Assembly: GCA_015345905.1 (NCBI GenBank)
Contig: JADDTR010000005.1
Coordinates: forward strand, 496,001-560,000
Direction: 5' to 3'
From: Aotearoamyces nothofagi
Taxonomy: Eukaryota; Ascomycota; Leotiomycetes; Leotiales; Tympanidaceae
DNA: 64,000 bases
Part shown: positions 21,753 through 35,200 of the stretch, one piece after another
Layout: every line of letters begins with the position of its first letter
Numbering within the stretch: the first letter of the stretch is position 1
The notes under the pieces: generated by a model
Told to the model about the DNA's origin: nothing
The model's database searches: none
Seen by the model: the letters and a program-made list of their open reading frames with translations, nothing else
Position numbers and translations under genes: made by a program

Positions 21753-22865
21753 TTTGGTGAGCTCTGTGAGCTCGGTGAGCCACGTGAGCCCCGCGAAGGA
21801 AGGAACCGTCGATATACAGCCTTGCAACGTAGCGGAGTCAAGGTCTGTATGTACTGTATGAACAGTACGTATGCACAGTTCTGTACATACAGTAGTAAAA
21901 GTAGATGCAGTGAGGACAAGCACTGTACACTGCCTCAGGTAGGTACACAGGGTCCCCTGATTACGTTATTCTTCTGTCTGGGCTCCTGTGCTTTCTATGG
22001 TACTGGTACGCTACCACAGGATTGCACGTGGTCTAGCCTTGGTCGGGTACGTGACGAGCCGAGGCTAAGAAGTGGAAGCTGGAAAGTGGAAGCTGGGAAG
22101 TGGGAGTGGGAGAAGGGGAAGTGGCTGACAGGCTGGCTGGCAGACTGACAGCGAGCAAGGAAGGACCTTAACTGCCTAGCCCAGCACTGTTGCCCGTACA
22201 GTGAGGGTCGGTCCAGGGTCCTTGTTTAGGATGGCAGCGGGTAGCAGGGCAGGGAGCACAGAACAGTCCAGTACACTACAGCACAGGACAGTAGGGCTGT
22301 CTGCTCGTCAAGCTCGTTCGTTGATTGGGAGTCCTCCTGGCCCGCAAGGTAAGGCGACTTTTGTTGTCCTGGACCGTCCTGGACCGTCCTGCATACCCGT
22401 GCTCACTCACCCACTGTAACTGTTCTTGCCATGCCTGCTGCTGTAATTGTTCTTGTTATCCCTATCCTCGCGGTCACGGGACTCACGACAGCCGTGCCTC
22501 TTGCACCTCTGCTCGCTGCACCCGTGCCCCTTCCGGCACGCCCATGCCAGCTCCTGCCAGCTCCGGTGCACCTCCCACTGTCCCCGGCAGGCAGAGGTCG
22601 TCGTCCAGCGTTAAGGTTGTTGCTGCTACCGGCGCCACGGCCGCCGAGCCTGCGTGCCTGTGTGCCTGTCTGTCCAGGCTGGCCAGGGGGGGCCTCAGTA
22701 GGCCCACCCGGACTCCATAGGGCCTGCCTGGCCTGCTTTCTGTTGCTGCCACACCGGCCAGTAGCCAGCCCGCATTGTCCCGTTGTGGCGCGCCCCCCAA
22801 GGCTGCCCTTCCGCACATTACGTACCTAGCGTGTCTCCTGGCCCGTCTCTGGCCCGTCTTCAGCA

Positions 22866-22990
22866 TTGCTGTTGGCTCTCTTGCCTCTCTTAGCTCTGTT
22901 GGCTCTGTTAGCTCTCTTGGCCTGGTTAGCGCCGTTAGCTTTGCTAGCACGGCTGGCATTGTTACTGTAGCATTGTCAACCGCCTTAGCA
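22866..22990. repeat. degenerate short tandem array (TTAGCTCTGTTGGC-like)
   Basis: A series of roughly 9-14 bp variants of TTAGCTCTGTTGGC and TTAGCGCCG/TTGCTAGC repeated about eight times with drift. Unit boundaries are imprecise. Confidence 0.6.
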
Positions 22991-25075
22991 CCGCTAGCCC
23001 GACACGCCAGTTCCGGACTCTCGGGATTCTTCTCCAATAACGCCCGCCGCCCTCGCTGCCCGCTGCCCGCTGCCGCCTGCAGCCTGCACCGTCTCCGCGC
23101 ACGGGAAACACTGCGAGTTTGCGGTGCCCGAGTCCTGAAAGCCGTCTCGTCGACTGGCTGGCCGACCAACTCAGCCATCTGCCTGCCTGTCTGGCCCTCC
23201 AGCAGTCCCTTGGATGTCTGTGGCCAAGGCACAAGACCACAACGCTTCTCAAACTCCTGCTTTCCCACTCTGCCCACCCCACCTCCTACGCTTGCGTCGG
23301 AAATTGAGACGTCAGGCACCTGCGGACAGGTCTGGTATTATACAGTATTATACTGAGCTATTCTGGCGCATCACGGCAGCGCCAATTTGCCCCCGAGGGC
23401 CGTTGCTCGCTCGCTCGCTCCCTACTGCCCGCCCAGTGTGCCGGGTGCAGTCCTGAGCTTCAACAGACTGGCAGACTGGCTGGCAGCTGTGGCCCATCGC
23501 CTACGCGGGGCACCTCGCAACCTCGCAACCTCACGGCCTCGCAACTCGCACCACTGCAATTGCTTCGGATATCGCAACCGAGGCTTCCAGCCTGCCTGGC
23601 AGTCCTTGCCAATTGCCTTGCCGGCTTGGTGACTGTCTGCTGTGCCGGATACCTGCCCGTGTAGCATCGCAGCTTGGTAGGCTCTGCACGCCGCCGCATT
23701 GGGTCGACACCTGCTCTGTTGTCTTCCCCCCCGGCTACTCTCCAGCTACGCCAGCTCCCAGCCTACCTAAGGTAGGTACTATACTATCTAGCTCCCAGCC
23801 CGTGGTGCAAGCCTCGCAACAAGGCGAACGGTGTGGTGTGTGGTGTGTGCCTGTCATTTGATTTGATACATCCAAGTCGCCCGTACTGCCTCCGTGAGCC
23901 TTTCCCGCCGACCATAGACCCGGGATACGTATCTGTAAAAGTATGATTAGCCAGATCACGGCACCCACGCCATAATGCAGGAACCCACTGTCTTCCTTTC
24001 TGTTGCTATAACCGTCGATTGTTACCACTTCCGTGGGCCGCCAATTCCTGGAGAAAGACGGAGTCCTGCTAGTCCCTACACGACCACTGCTCGTTGGGCA
24101 GCTATTCGCCTACAACGTGGCCGCTCCACCACACGTAAGCACTCGCTCTTGCTGCGTCCAAGCTGCCGGTGGAGCACTCGTACCCGCGTCCCTCCTAATA
24201 GACAGACAGACCCAAGCACTTCATTGACATGGAGTACGGATAGCAGAGCCTTTTAGAATCCTGCTGATGACGCTCCACTGCATGTCGAGCCTTGCTGGCT
24301 AGCCAAGTAGTCCCTGCAAACCCTTCGCCAGCGTGACATTGATTCCAAAGTAGTCAAGTAGTTAAGCAGTTAACGGTCTGCGAACGGTCCATGAACTGTA
24401 TGTAGCTTGCACGCTGGCATGTTGCTGAGCCCTTCCGACCAAACGAGACTGGTTCGCCGCGATGACTATGCACCACACTTGGAGTGTTGTACAGATTCTT
24501 GATCGAAAATGAACAGCGGCAAGAAATTGAATGGCACGCCGCAATGCAACAAGATTACCTTTGACATGTCCACGCCCTGGTGAGGTGAACTGAAGTGCCG
24601 CTGCATGCTACTGCTGCTAGATTGACGAGGAAGTTGATGAGTACGCGACGGCTTGAAGACTTGTGGAACTCGCATAGGCATATTTCTCTGCTCCATTACG
24701 CTGTCCATTCCAAACCGATTACTCGCGAACGGAAGATCCTTTGACAACTGTATTCGTAGATTGGCCAAAGTCTCGATTCTAGTGCTGCTCTGTACCCGTA
24801 TGCTGTATCTACGCAGAAGCTCCTATTGGACTGCCACAACGTTGATTGACCAATCCACAAACACGTTCGCCAAGGACTTCTACCTGTTACCACGCCCTGT
24901 GGTTATTTGTTGGCCAGTCCATACCTTTGCAGGACGGTTCGTTCCCCAGTCATCCGTGGTGTATAAAGGTGGTGTCGTCAGTTCGACCAAGTGCATGCAG
25001 GACAAGACCACCCAGAAAGGAACGGTAATATAGGAGCACATCCACCACAGTGCTTCAAATATCCTGGTTACCTCC

Positions 25076-26990
25076 ATGGCGAGGTAAGTCTAGGAATCAA
25101 ATATGTTATCGACGCGGCGAATCGCTAAGGAGGTGTGCGAAGTGATCCAGAAGCAGGCACAGCAGCGCTGGACGGCAGCTACCTTGAAACAGTCACGTAC
25201 CACAATAGAGACTTCCAACGATATTCCATAGACAATGGAGTCTATTTTGCACCTGTAGATGAGGTAACACTGGCTATTACCTTGCGGTAGTCTGGGATGC
25301 AAATCCAGGTAGCGTACTGACTTTAACGCAGGATGAGATCGATCGCTTGACCATTCAGCACAATCTCTTCAAGCTGGTTTTCGACGACCGCCTACTCTTC
25401 CCACCACTCACCCAGCCAAGGAGAATCCTCGAATGTGGCTACGGGACAGCATCGTGGGCTATTGAGGTCGCCGAAAAGTATCCACAATGTGAGGTCAGTA
25501 GTTTTAAATGTTTTAAAACCATTGCTTGGAGTAGAGAAATCGAACTCGTAATCCGTAGTAGACGCACAAGTGTGCGTAGAAGGATGACACCGCAAATCGA
25601 TGAAGCAGAATATTTGACTGCAGCAGCAAGCTGACGTATGCCAATACCATGAGCAGGTCCTAGGTGTTGACATCTCACCTCATATGAAGCCAGAAGAGAT
25701 CCCAGAGAACCTATACCTTCAGGTAAACCTCACCAAGAACCCTTCTCATAACACGCGATTGCACAAGACTAGGCCGGGTACAAAGCTCTTTCAAGTCGTC
25801 CTATACCGTCGGCAAGACCAAATTAGAATATCGTTCAAGGATTTGGCAAGGTAATGATAAAGCGGAGACACAATAAACGCGTAAGAGAGTCTCTTGCTCG
25901 AATGATGCAAGACTCTCTGCACCCCATTAGCATATGTTCTAAACTCGCCCAAGTCTTTGATTACACATTTCACCATACCTCCATACATGGCTCTTGCTGA
26001 CTTGCTCCTTTCTCTAGGTCGATGATCTTAACAAAAGGTAGAACACATAGAACAATTTGCAGACACGAATCCTTACCTTATGTGACAGGTTCACGTTCCA
26101 ACGCAACTCGTTCGATCTCGTGCATTCTCAGCTTGTGGCCGGTGAGCGAACATCTCTGTAATCCTCAAATTTTGCGGCACTGATGCTTGGACTAGGCGGC
26201 ATCAATTCAACTAGGTGGACGAGCTATCTGCGAGATATTTTCCTAGTGACAAGACCTGGTGGCTGGGCACAGCTTGTAGAGATATACTTCCAGGCGCAGT
26301 CATTTAATGGAACCCTTACAGAAGGTAATCCCCCAACACAACTAAAGCCAACGATCAATACGATTCTGACAATCAAGCAGTCCATGCACTCCGACAATGG
26401 AGCACGCGGTATTTCGAAAGTTTGGATGGAACGAAAAATCCACGGATGGCTCTCCAGCTACCAAATGCCATGAGAGCGGCTGGTTTTGTAGACATCGAGC
26501 ATAGGATGATACCTCTGCCTACTTGTGCCTGGTCTGAGGGTTAGTGAACACAGAGAGCGGATCTTCCCCGAGATATGTTAGATATCTAAAGGCTAACAGG
26601 ACATGCCAATACAGACGCAAAAGATAATGAGATTGGCCGTGCGAACCGAGACAACGTGCAGAGGTTCCTGTCTTCTCTAGCTGTGTATCCTTTTAGTGCG
26701 TATCCACCAATACTGACATACGAGGCTCGGGCCCTTCAGCCACTGACATATAGTAGCTGAACGCCTTGGAATGACGTTTTCAGACATCCAGCTTCTAATT
26801 GCTCATGCTCGCAACGAAGCAGATCATCCAGCATTCAAGGTGAGTGCAGCTAGATGATCGCATGAAGCTCATATTGCTAATTCGTTCGCACCAGGCATAT
26901 TTTCCTCTGTAAGTTTCTGTAACATGAGATCTCCCCGGCTTGGTTGACCAAACAAGGTATATCTGCATTGGTCGGAAGCCACGGAGATAG
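25076..26990 (+). CDS. LaeA-like / UMTA-family SAM-dependent methyltransferase, 12 exons
   Basis: Exons: 25076-25083, 25143-25263, 25332-25493, 25657-25722, 26018-26037, 26089-26141, 26196-26324, 26378-26539, 26615-26695, 26754-26839, 26895-26908, 26957-26990; 311 residues in a continuous frame. Family landmarks appear in order: LETVTYHNRDFQRYSIDNG, DRLTIQHNLFKLVFD, SAM motif I ILECGYGTASWAIEVAEKYP (residues about 75-94), VLGVDISPHMKPE, FDLVHSQLVAGGINS, YLRDIFLVTRPGGWAQLVE, RAAGFVDIEHRMIPLPTCAW and the terminal YFPLYICIGRKPRR. LaeA-type proteins regulate secondary metabolism in the nucleus, and UMTA relatives act as metabolite methyltransferases; which applies is unknown. Exon 1 is 8 nt (MAS), inferred because the next exon has no in-frame ATG, a 59-bp GTAAGT intron fits, and the frame joins exactly. 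No synthase gene is nearby. Confidence 0.78.
25884..25918. repeat. imperfect inverted repeat inside intron 4 of the methyltransferase gene
   Basis: Arms at 25884-25897 (AGAGAGTCTCTTGC) and 25907-25918 (GCAAGACTCTCT) pair with one two-base bulge around a 9-nt loop. It lies in a 295-bp intron, far longer than neighbours. Confidence 0.75.
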
Positions 26991-29406
26991 TTGAGTGAAG
27001 CAAAGTGAGTGATAGCCGATTGGTGAGTCGTATTTGATCTTTCGAAACCGTACATATGTCAAAAAACATTTAAAGATGGGTGGTAGTTGGTTGGAGGCGA
27101 GAATGCTGTTGGGTTAGGGTCGAAGTTGCGTGAAGTGCGTTGCCGATTGGCCAAAAGCTAAGGATGGAGCGAGAGTAGTGGAGTCGTCCATCAGAAGCCA
27201 AGGCATCTTAAAGCAGAAGAACTATTTCTCTGTTAGCTGTGTATCTCCAGTGAAAGAAGCAGCCTTCACTTTTGCTTGCATTGTGAACCTGGTGAGAAGG
27301 CGACCTTATTAATGATGTTTGGCAGTGGTAAATTAGCATCCTCGCTGGTTTGGGCAGTCAAGGACACCGCTACATGTCCGGATAGTCAATGGCTGGCCCT
27401 GTTTTGCAGTGTACGCAGCGTCCGATGCCCGGAAGCGGCTCCTGGAGCCGGCAGGAAACCACGCAGCAACGTGCACATAGTGACAGTTTGATCCTGATAT
27501 CCTGGGCCAGTAAGGGCCTTTCCCACGCCTGGTATTGGGGTGCGTTTCCCTTGTGGCGTAGTAGTTGGCACGAGAATGGCGCCACAACTTCAATTATGGG
27601 CACCGGCTTCAGAAGAAGCTCGATAATACAACCAAGAGGCAACTGCAGAAGCTATGTCGCAGGCACAGGTCTCTTTATGATGCGTCGTGCATGCCATGTC
27701 CCCATAGCCCTCGGGGACTGCTGAACCACGCCTCCATAGCGAGACCCAAAGGGGGGTGCGGGTGTTAGACGGAGCAGAGACTTGTTCAGTTCAGTGTAGA
27801 GGGACAGCATGGGATTAGCAAGACAAGGTGGGCTGCGGTGGGTTGTGCGTTGTTCAGCACCACTATGCACCACTGTGCGTCGGTGGTTAGATATCATTGG
27901 CATGCTCACGGTCAGAGTTAGGGTTAGAACACCAGGGAGACTGGGCAGAAGATGCGATAGGGAATACGGCGACGACGGGTCACTGGTAGCAATGGCTGAG
28001 CACGAGCGAGACCCTGAGCGGGGAGGCAGGATTGGACAATGGGTGTTCGAACGATGGGATGGCGGGATGACAAGACGATGGATGGTGACGGACGACGATG
28101 GATCAGGCATTTTTAGCGCACAGTGCAGAAGGAAGACAGAAAGGCACAGGTACAGCAATTGAGGGATGGGTGCTGTCACTTGTAAGTTGAGGCACCTCGG
28201 GGAGGCACAGCAGCAGGGCAGGCCCCCCGGGGAGCGCTGTAGGGAGGCAGGCGTGTGCTGTCGGCGCGGTAGGGAGGCAAGAGCGGTGCATCAGCAGCCC
28301 ACGAGCTGCTACGTCCTCGCTACCAAACTGCAGGAGCATTGGCGGCAAGGCAGTCTGCCGTTTTGCAGACAAGGAGCCCAGCCACGATCCTTGCACCGCC
28401 AGCAGAATTCCCACATTAATAAATTGCTGAATTGCTGCTCTGGATGTCCCGGTAGGACGCGAGCAGGACACGTTCGGGATGCCTCAGCCATGCTGCTGTA
28501 GGAGCCCGCCTGGCCCCGAGCGCCTCCCAAGACCCGCTCCTACGTGTAGCAAGCTGAGAGGGCATGGAGGCATGTGGCATGCGCATCAGACGTTGAGATG
28601 TCCAGAGGTCCTGGCTCGACGTCCACATAGGATTTGTAGGGTTGGCGGGTTGGCCGTCAGGGTTGACGGATCGGCACACGGCCAGCAACCTATGCTATGC
28701 TGGTGCTTGGGCAGCTGGGCAGCAGGGCAGCACGGCAGCATTCCAGCGCTGCACTGATCCTGCTAAGCTGACCCGGCAGCCCCAAGCGTCACCGGCTGGC
28801 TTCCCCGAGACGGCGCCATTGGTCCCAGCCTGCCGGTTGTGGCCTACACCTATTCGGACCTTACTGCTGCGCTTAGCCGCATTTGATACCGATCACATTA
28901 CATTCACGTGACTCGTCTCTGCGGAGATCGAGATCTGCTGGGTACATTGTCTTCATTTCCTGCTGTACAGTATAAGCCAGCGACAGGGCCCCAGTAAATG
29001 CAGCACCTGGTATATCACTATCCCTATGGCCCTATGGGTTCGGTCTCCCAAGATTGGAGGTGCAACTGTTAGCGCAGAGGAGCTAGGTGTGCTATACTTC
29101 AGCCATGTTTAGATCCCAGTTAAATATAATAAGAGCATGCAGTTTCCTCTCTGTTGTCTACCCGCAAGGACTGTGTTGTCGTATTGCCATGGCTATCAAT
29201 TCATTAATGTGATTTTAGACGAAGCTTTGTAGACTAATCCCCAAAATATATCTGCCTCCGTGGCCTGTATGGGTCGCCGTACATTCCTTCGTCGTCGATA
29301 GCTACGGCGGGCGTTTTCAAAGTGCGCATCTGAAATTCTTCCAGACGCAAACTTCCAGATAAACCTTCCCAACCGCCGAATCGTGCACTCCACCAACACC
29401 GCAAAG
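26991..29406. other. 2.4 kb gene-free island
   Basis: GC-rich from about 27360 to 28860, with long overlapping frames on both strands (for example 27652-28179 minus) that show no domains. A TTAGGGTTAG decamer occurs at 27918-27927. The right end (about 29200-29406) should be the KRR1 promoter and leader. Confidence 0.5.
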
Positions 29407-30559
<1,153 letters not shown>

Positions 30560-30824
30560 GCTGGCATATATCAGTTTGATAGGCATTTGGCGATGGCGTA
30601 TTTGGCAGTCATTGATGGACCAGGCGTTCCCTACTCTTTTAAGGAGTAGGAGGAGTAGAGCTATTTAGTGTCTACTTTATGAATGCACTTGATGTACGAA
30701 TTGCTTGTAGCATCCAGAGTACATCTACCTCTTCGACAATATATTGCATATCACATCAAAGACCGCGTCTACATAGATGCTCATCATCTTCAAATCATGA
30801 TATCTTACACTCATCCTTATTATC

Positions 30825-31564
30825 TTAAAACCCGCTACTCTCCACCTTCTTCATCTGCTCTCTAAAGAAAGCCGCCTCCTCTGCCATCTCCTCTGCAGAC
30901 CTCGGCACCCTCGCTGCGTCCTCGATCTTTGGGAAATGGCCTCCAGGTTTGGGTCTCTGTAAACTATCCCACAGCCCGCCACCGACATTTCCATCCTCGC
31001 TCGCCAATCGATCATAGATCTCGTCTCCAGTCGTATCGCCCTTCAGCCTTGGGATGATATGGCAGTGGACATGTGGCACCGACTGGCCAGCTTCCGGGCC
31101 GTCTTGGATAGCGATGTTGAAGCTACCATCATATACCGACTCTGCAGATTCTTGCGAGTGGGATTTTGAGAAATAGGTCAGGGCGAGCATCCGTTCAACT
31201 TTCTGTACGGTAATGAAGAGATCGCCGACTTCTTGGGGTGTTAGGTCTGTTAGGCGCGGGACAACTCGGTGAGGCGAGATAAGTACATGGCCTGGGAGAA
31301 GGGGTTTGAGGTTGACGAGAGCAAAGGACAACGACGTTTGGTAGAAAACCTATGAAAATGTCAGGACTTGTAATAATGCGTAGTTTCAATTATGTCATAA
31401 GCTTTGACAAGTATTCGATTTGCACCCCCAACATCGAACACCTTTTGCACAAATGGCAAAACAAGAGTTTACGTAGGGAGATCACGTGATGGCGAATGTC
31501 ATCTTACCTGGGGCGTGACCTCGAAAGGACCAAAGTAGGCCGACGGCGAACTATTGGATGCCAT
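30825..31564 (-). CDS. HIT-family diadenosine polyphosphate hydrolase (FHIT/Hnt2 type)
   Basis: Two exons, 31564-31508 and 31349-30825, phase 0, 193 residues. FHIT-type enzymes split Ap3A or Ap4A to AMP plus ADP or ATP. The N-terminal YFGPFEVTPQVFYQTSLSFA matches the family and needs the splice. Further landmarks: LLPGHVLISPHRVVPRL, then FNIAIQDGPEAGQSVPH and the catalytic histidine triad HVHCHIIPR (His112, 114, 116). An additional loop (residues about 76-92, with SKSHSQESAESV) and a C-terminal helix rich in Glu and Met are normal for fungal members. It is convergent with KRR1. Confidence 0.93.
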
Positions 31565-32481
31565 GGCACGTGCCTGCCTGGCGAAGGAAGAAGGGATAGA
31601 TCGACAGAGCAGCCGGGAAGTCATAGAAGCACGTCACTGCCGTCAAGAGTCGCTGGGTGGGAGTGTTTCTGCAAGGTCCTCCAGTTCACAGATCAATAGT
31701 AGCCCGACTTCAAGGCTAATTGCTCTACACTGATTAATCCTCCCTCGACGACTCAAAATGTTGTACTCAAGGAACGACGGTACGGGAGCGTTGCAACGGC
31801 TTTCACAGGCTAAAAGGCTTAATTACCAGCGCGACGAGGCTCCCACTCCCACACCCCACATATTCATATTCGCTAACTGTAACGGCAGTTGATATGGCAC
31901 CTACAGCACACTCCGCATACTCAAAACGTCTCGTGTGCCATTTACATTTCCTTCCGTGGTCCCCTTCTCTGTCATTGCAATTTACATGGTACGTGAGGTA
32001 GTACCTTTCCCTCATTGCTTCCTTCGCGGGATCAGGAGCCCATGAAGGAAGATATAGCCCACAGATGCCATCCTGCATATACATGGCAAGACCGGCATCA
32101 AAGACATCTGCTAGGCTGTTTCAATATTGAACTGGTGTAGAAGAAATATGGAGTGTGGCATAGGATGAGGAACCCTATCTAGAAGGGTGTACACCATCGC
32201 TGACTTATTTTGCTTCATATATATATCTATTCGAATTGCCATAGTGCTCCACATACCCGCTACTCCTAAGCTGCCGCGTTCATGTGGTGGTATTGCTTAC
32301 ACTAGGTCTGAACAGTGCTCAAAGCAGAGTACTCGTGTTGGTATTGTTTCAATTACACTATGCTTCGCTAGAAAGATGGGCCAAAACGGACTTGAGACTC
32401 TAGAACGCATACGTTCTCGATACCGTATCTCTGATTTCCAGCGGGCACAAGATCCATAACAAAGAAAGAAACATTACATCA
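31565..32481. other. intergenic, HIT hydrolase to oxidoreductase
   Basis: About 0.9 kb with short frames on both strands and no supported gene. It carries the HIT-hydrolase promoter on the left and the oxidoreductase 3' end on the right. Confidence 0.5.
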
Positions 32482-33705
32482 TTAGAATTTGGATCCGTTC
32501 ACAAAACCATCCATCTTATCTACACCTAACGTCTTTCCCTTCGCCATATGCACTACAATACTGGGTAGCTTCCAGCCCTTTACACTTCCTGTGCCCTTAT
32601 TTCTTCCAAGAGCAACGGCCATCGCATCTAAATTTTATTAGCAAAAAGAGAACATATCACGTGCAGAGGAAAACAGACCTGTACCAGGACTATACGCCAC
32701 TGGTGCCTTATTTTTCAGAACGAGGTCGATGTTCTTAGCAACATGCAGCGCCTGTTTCTCGGTTATTATGAAACCTGCTCGTTCTATATTTGTAGCATCG
32801 CCGGCAGCCCAGACGTTTGGGTCTGATACCGAGCGTAGGTTTGAATCAACTGCAACGAAGTTGCTTGTATTGAGCAATTTCTTAGGTAGGTAATCGGTGT
32901 ATGGCGAAAGGCCGACGGTAGAGAAATATAGATCTGTGACGAGAGTTCCGCCGGTGGATAGAGTCAGCTCTGTCTGCCCAGTACCAGTTGTGGCTGCGCT
33001 GGTGATCTTGGTATCTGGGATGATCTTCACATGAAGCTTGTTCAGCTCTCCTTCCGCTGTTTTGATAGCGCTGCTTGAAGGTAAGCCGGCAAGCACAGTC
33101 TTACCCGCAGTAACCTATTATCTCTGTAAGTATGGATAGGTGCCGGTCAAGGAATGGCGCAGTACAAGTGTGATATCCTTCTTATCCCCAAATTCGAAGC
33201 CGAGCTCTCCTGCTAACTCAACACCGGTCCCACCACCGCCACCAATCACAATGGACTTGGCCTTTTCGACCTTTTCCTGGGTTTCATGAAGATTGTTCAG
33301 CAACTCTTCGTATCCAAGCCCATTTGCCTTCCATGGCGCCTTATCAATTGTATTTGAGCCTGTTGCGATAACGAGGATATCGTATGAGAGCTCACGTAGC
33401 CCGTTAGCTGTTTTGATGGAAGCCGTCTTCTTGTCTGTGTCAATAGCCTCTGCTGATCCCAACACGAACTCAAAGGCACTCAAGGTATAGTGAAAGCCTT
33501 TGCCTATGTCTTGGAATATTTGCTCGTCCTTCAAAACGCCAGGCACAACGGCTCGAACAGTGGCCATGTTCCATAAGAAATGAGTCGATGGATTCACTAG
33601 GATTACCTGGAGCTCCTTTACGGCTGGAAGGGTGTGCTTGAGAAGCCTGTGAGCAATAGTAACACCAGCGTAGCTACCGCCGAGGATGACAACCGTCTTA
33701 GCCAT
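32482..33705 (-). CDS. FAD/NAD(P)-dependent oxidoreductase, AIFM2/FSP1 (AMID)-like
   Basis: Three exons, 33705-33166, 33114-32679 and 32627-32482, give 373 residues, the usual length. Relatives are NAD(P)H:quinone-type flavoproteins on membranes. The FAD-binding motif is VVILGGSYAGVTIAHRL (residues 5-21). The second dinucleotide-binding motif is IVIGGGGGTGVELAGEL (152-168). The FAD-contacting VWAAGDATNIERAGF (281-295) is intact. Intron 1 (51 bp, donor GTACTG) is placed to give DITLVTAGKTVLAGLP; without it the frame stops after a few codons. Intron 2 restores SPGTDAMAVALGRNKGTGS. The first in-frame ATG is 33705. No N-terminal targeting peptide or TM helix is seen. The ubiquinone-reductase role is inferred from human FSP1. 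Confidence 0.9.
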
Positions 33706-35200
33706 GTTAGGTACGTTGGAGAGGTCGTGTATGCGCTGTTTGGTGGGGGCCAGCAATTCTGGGGGAATATTATCGGGCAATTGGAGGTTAACTTGGAGAA
33801 GGGAAGGGGAGGGGCAAAGAGTAGCAAGAGACTCGTGTAGATATGGGGTCGTTTTAAAGATGAGCAGGGCTATCTTGTCACTTTGCTAGGCAGGCTGTAC
33901 ATGGGTAGTGCTTCCAGCATTATTAATTCTAGCAATGTAAGCAAGGGGCAGCACATGTTCAAGAGCAAGCCGCTTCCCGCGCGGGGAATGTGTACATTGA
34001 GGGAAGTCGGAGGGAAAATGACTCGTCCCCTTCTAGGGGGGGTGTTCAAGGAGGTCTTCCTTTTGCCTTGGCATGATGCCACCAAGTAAGCCAAACCTGA
34101 GATGATGAAGTTGTCGTCGGCGTTCGGGAGCTGCAGACTCCGCCAGGCTTTGTAAGATGGAAGTAAGCCTCCAATAAAGCGCCCATGCGCTGTACCTTAC
34201 ATCTAGCGATAAGATTTCAAAGACCGATGACACGACGCCACGTCTATGACCTCCCTCAGAATAATATACCCCCGCCTCGATTTCTCAGAGCACCGACTGC
34301 AGCAACGCCGCATTACTGTTGCAGTACGACGGATATCCCCACTACGAGACGCGCATGCAAAAAGTTGCTAGTTTCTATATAGCACAGGTATCTACCAGCT
34401 ACAAGCCAGCCTAGTATACCTAGAAAGATCTATAACAAAGAGACGGGAGGCAGCCTATTCTTCGGAATAAGCGGAGACCTGCTTACTTATGTATGTCTGA
34501 AAGATCCTAGCATTCTAAGTTTAACAGGTTTGATTTCTGACGCCCTGACGTCATTTCTGGGGTCTCTTTATCATCTTACTAATGCTGTATTGTCGCCAAA
34601 GTTGGAATTCGGCGTTGCTTCTTAGAGTTATTCTCTCTGCATGTTGGTATTTTGGAGTAGAGAAGTATGCAACTCTATGTTGTCTGATACTGGGGGTTGT
34701 TCTGTACAACGAGCAAAGCGATCTCTAGGATTTATCCTCTAGGTTATATATTAAGCGGCTTGATACTCAAATACAGGATAATTGAGGAAATGCGGAGAGA
34801 CCGGAGGTGTCGTACAATCTAAATTTTCCATTTGCTTTAAAGTTTACTCTCGTACTTTTCAGTTCTATAGCCTTGATGGAGATTTCTATATATATTGCAC
34901 TCTTCGACCAGATAGTATAGTAATGCACTCTGCACTATAAATTTTAGTACCAGCACAAAATACATGGAGTATATCAAACAACTTAAATCATCCCTAGGAA
35001 CATATTACCATGAAGAGCCCGCTATTTGAATGGGTGTGGTGTTGTTGGCCGTCACGTGCTAGAGCCGGGACAGACTCCTTGGCTCGCTTCGCGTTCAGGA
35101 ACGCGGTTCATCACAAAACACGTCAAACTTCCCGATTTGGCACTTTGCGACAAGCAAACACTCAAGATTTTAGTCCCGGTCTGAAGTGACGGAATTCAAA
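33706..35200. other. 1.5 kb intergenic region upstream of ASK1
   Basis: AT-rich between about 34400 and 35000, with no supported gene on either strand. This divergent region should contain promoters of the oxidoreductase gene and ASK1. Confidence 0.5.

Larger units (their letters stand above)
20650..25075. other. 4.4 kb gene-free island, GC-rich with simple sequence
   Basis: Many open frames on both strands overlap one another (typical of GC-rich non-coding DNA) and none shows a domain. Features seen: an AG run, tracts of GGCTGGC/GACTGGC, an array of TTAGCTCTGTTGGC-like units near 22866-22990, and TGTACTGTAC/GGTACC motifs. One frame at 21067-21423 has slightly gene-like codons but no ATG and no homologue I recognise. 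No transposon ends were found. Confidence 0.5.

Noticed and set aside
22483-23319. 278-codon minus-strand frame
   Set aside because: Arg/Gly/Ala-rich, overlapped by long frames on the plus strand and made of simple-sequence tracts.
9537-26990. A secondary-metabolite cluster formed by the Zn2Cys6 regulator and LaeA-like methyltransferase
   Set aside because: They are about 11.5 kb apart with housekeeping genes between them, and no synthase, P450 or transporter gene accompanies them.
27918-27927. TTAGGGTTAG, resembling the fungal telomere repeat
   Set aside because: Only about one and a half units, with a second single TTAGGG near 27112; too short to call an interstitial telomere.
27652-28179. 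175-codon minus-strand frame
   Set aside because: Ser/Pro/Leu-rich composition typical of antisense GC-rich non-coding DNA, no domain.
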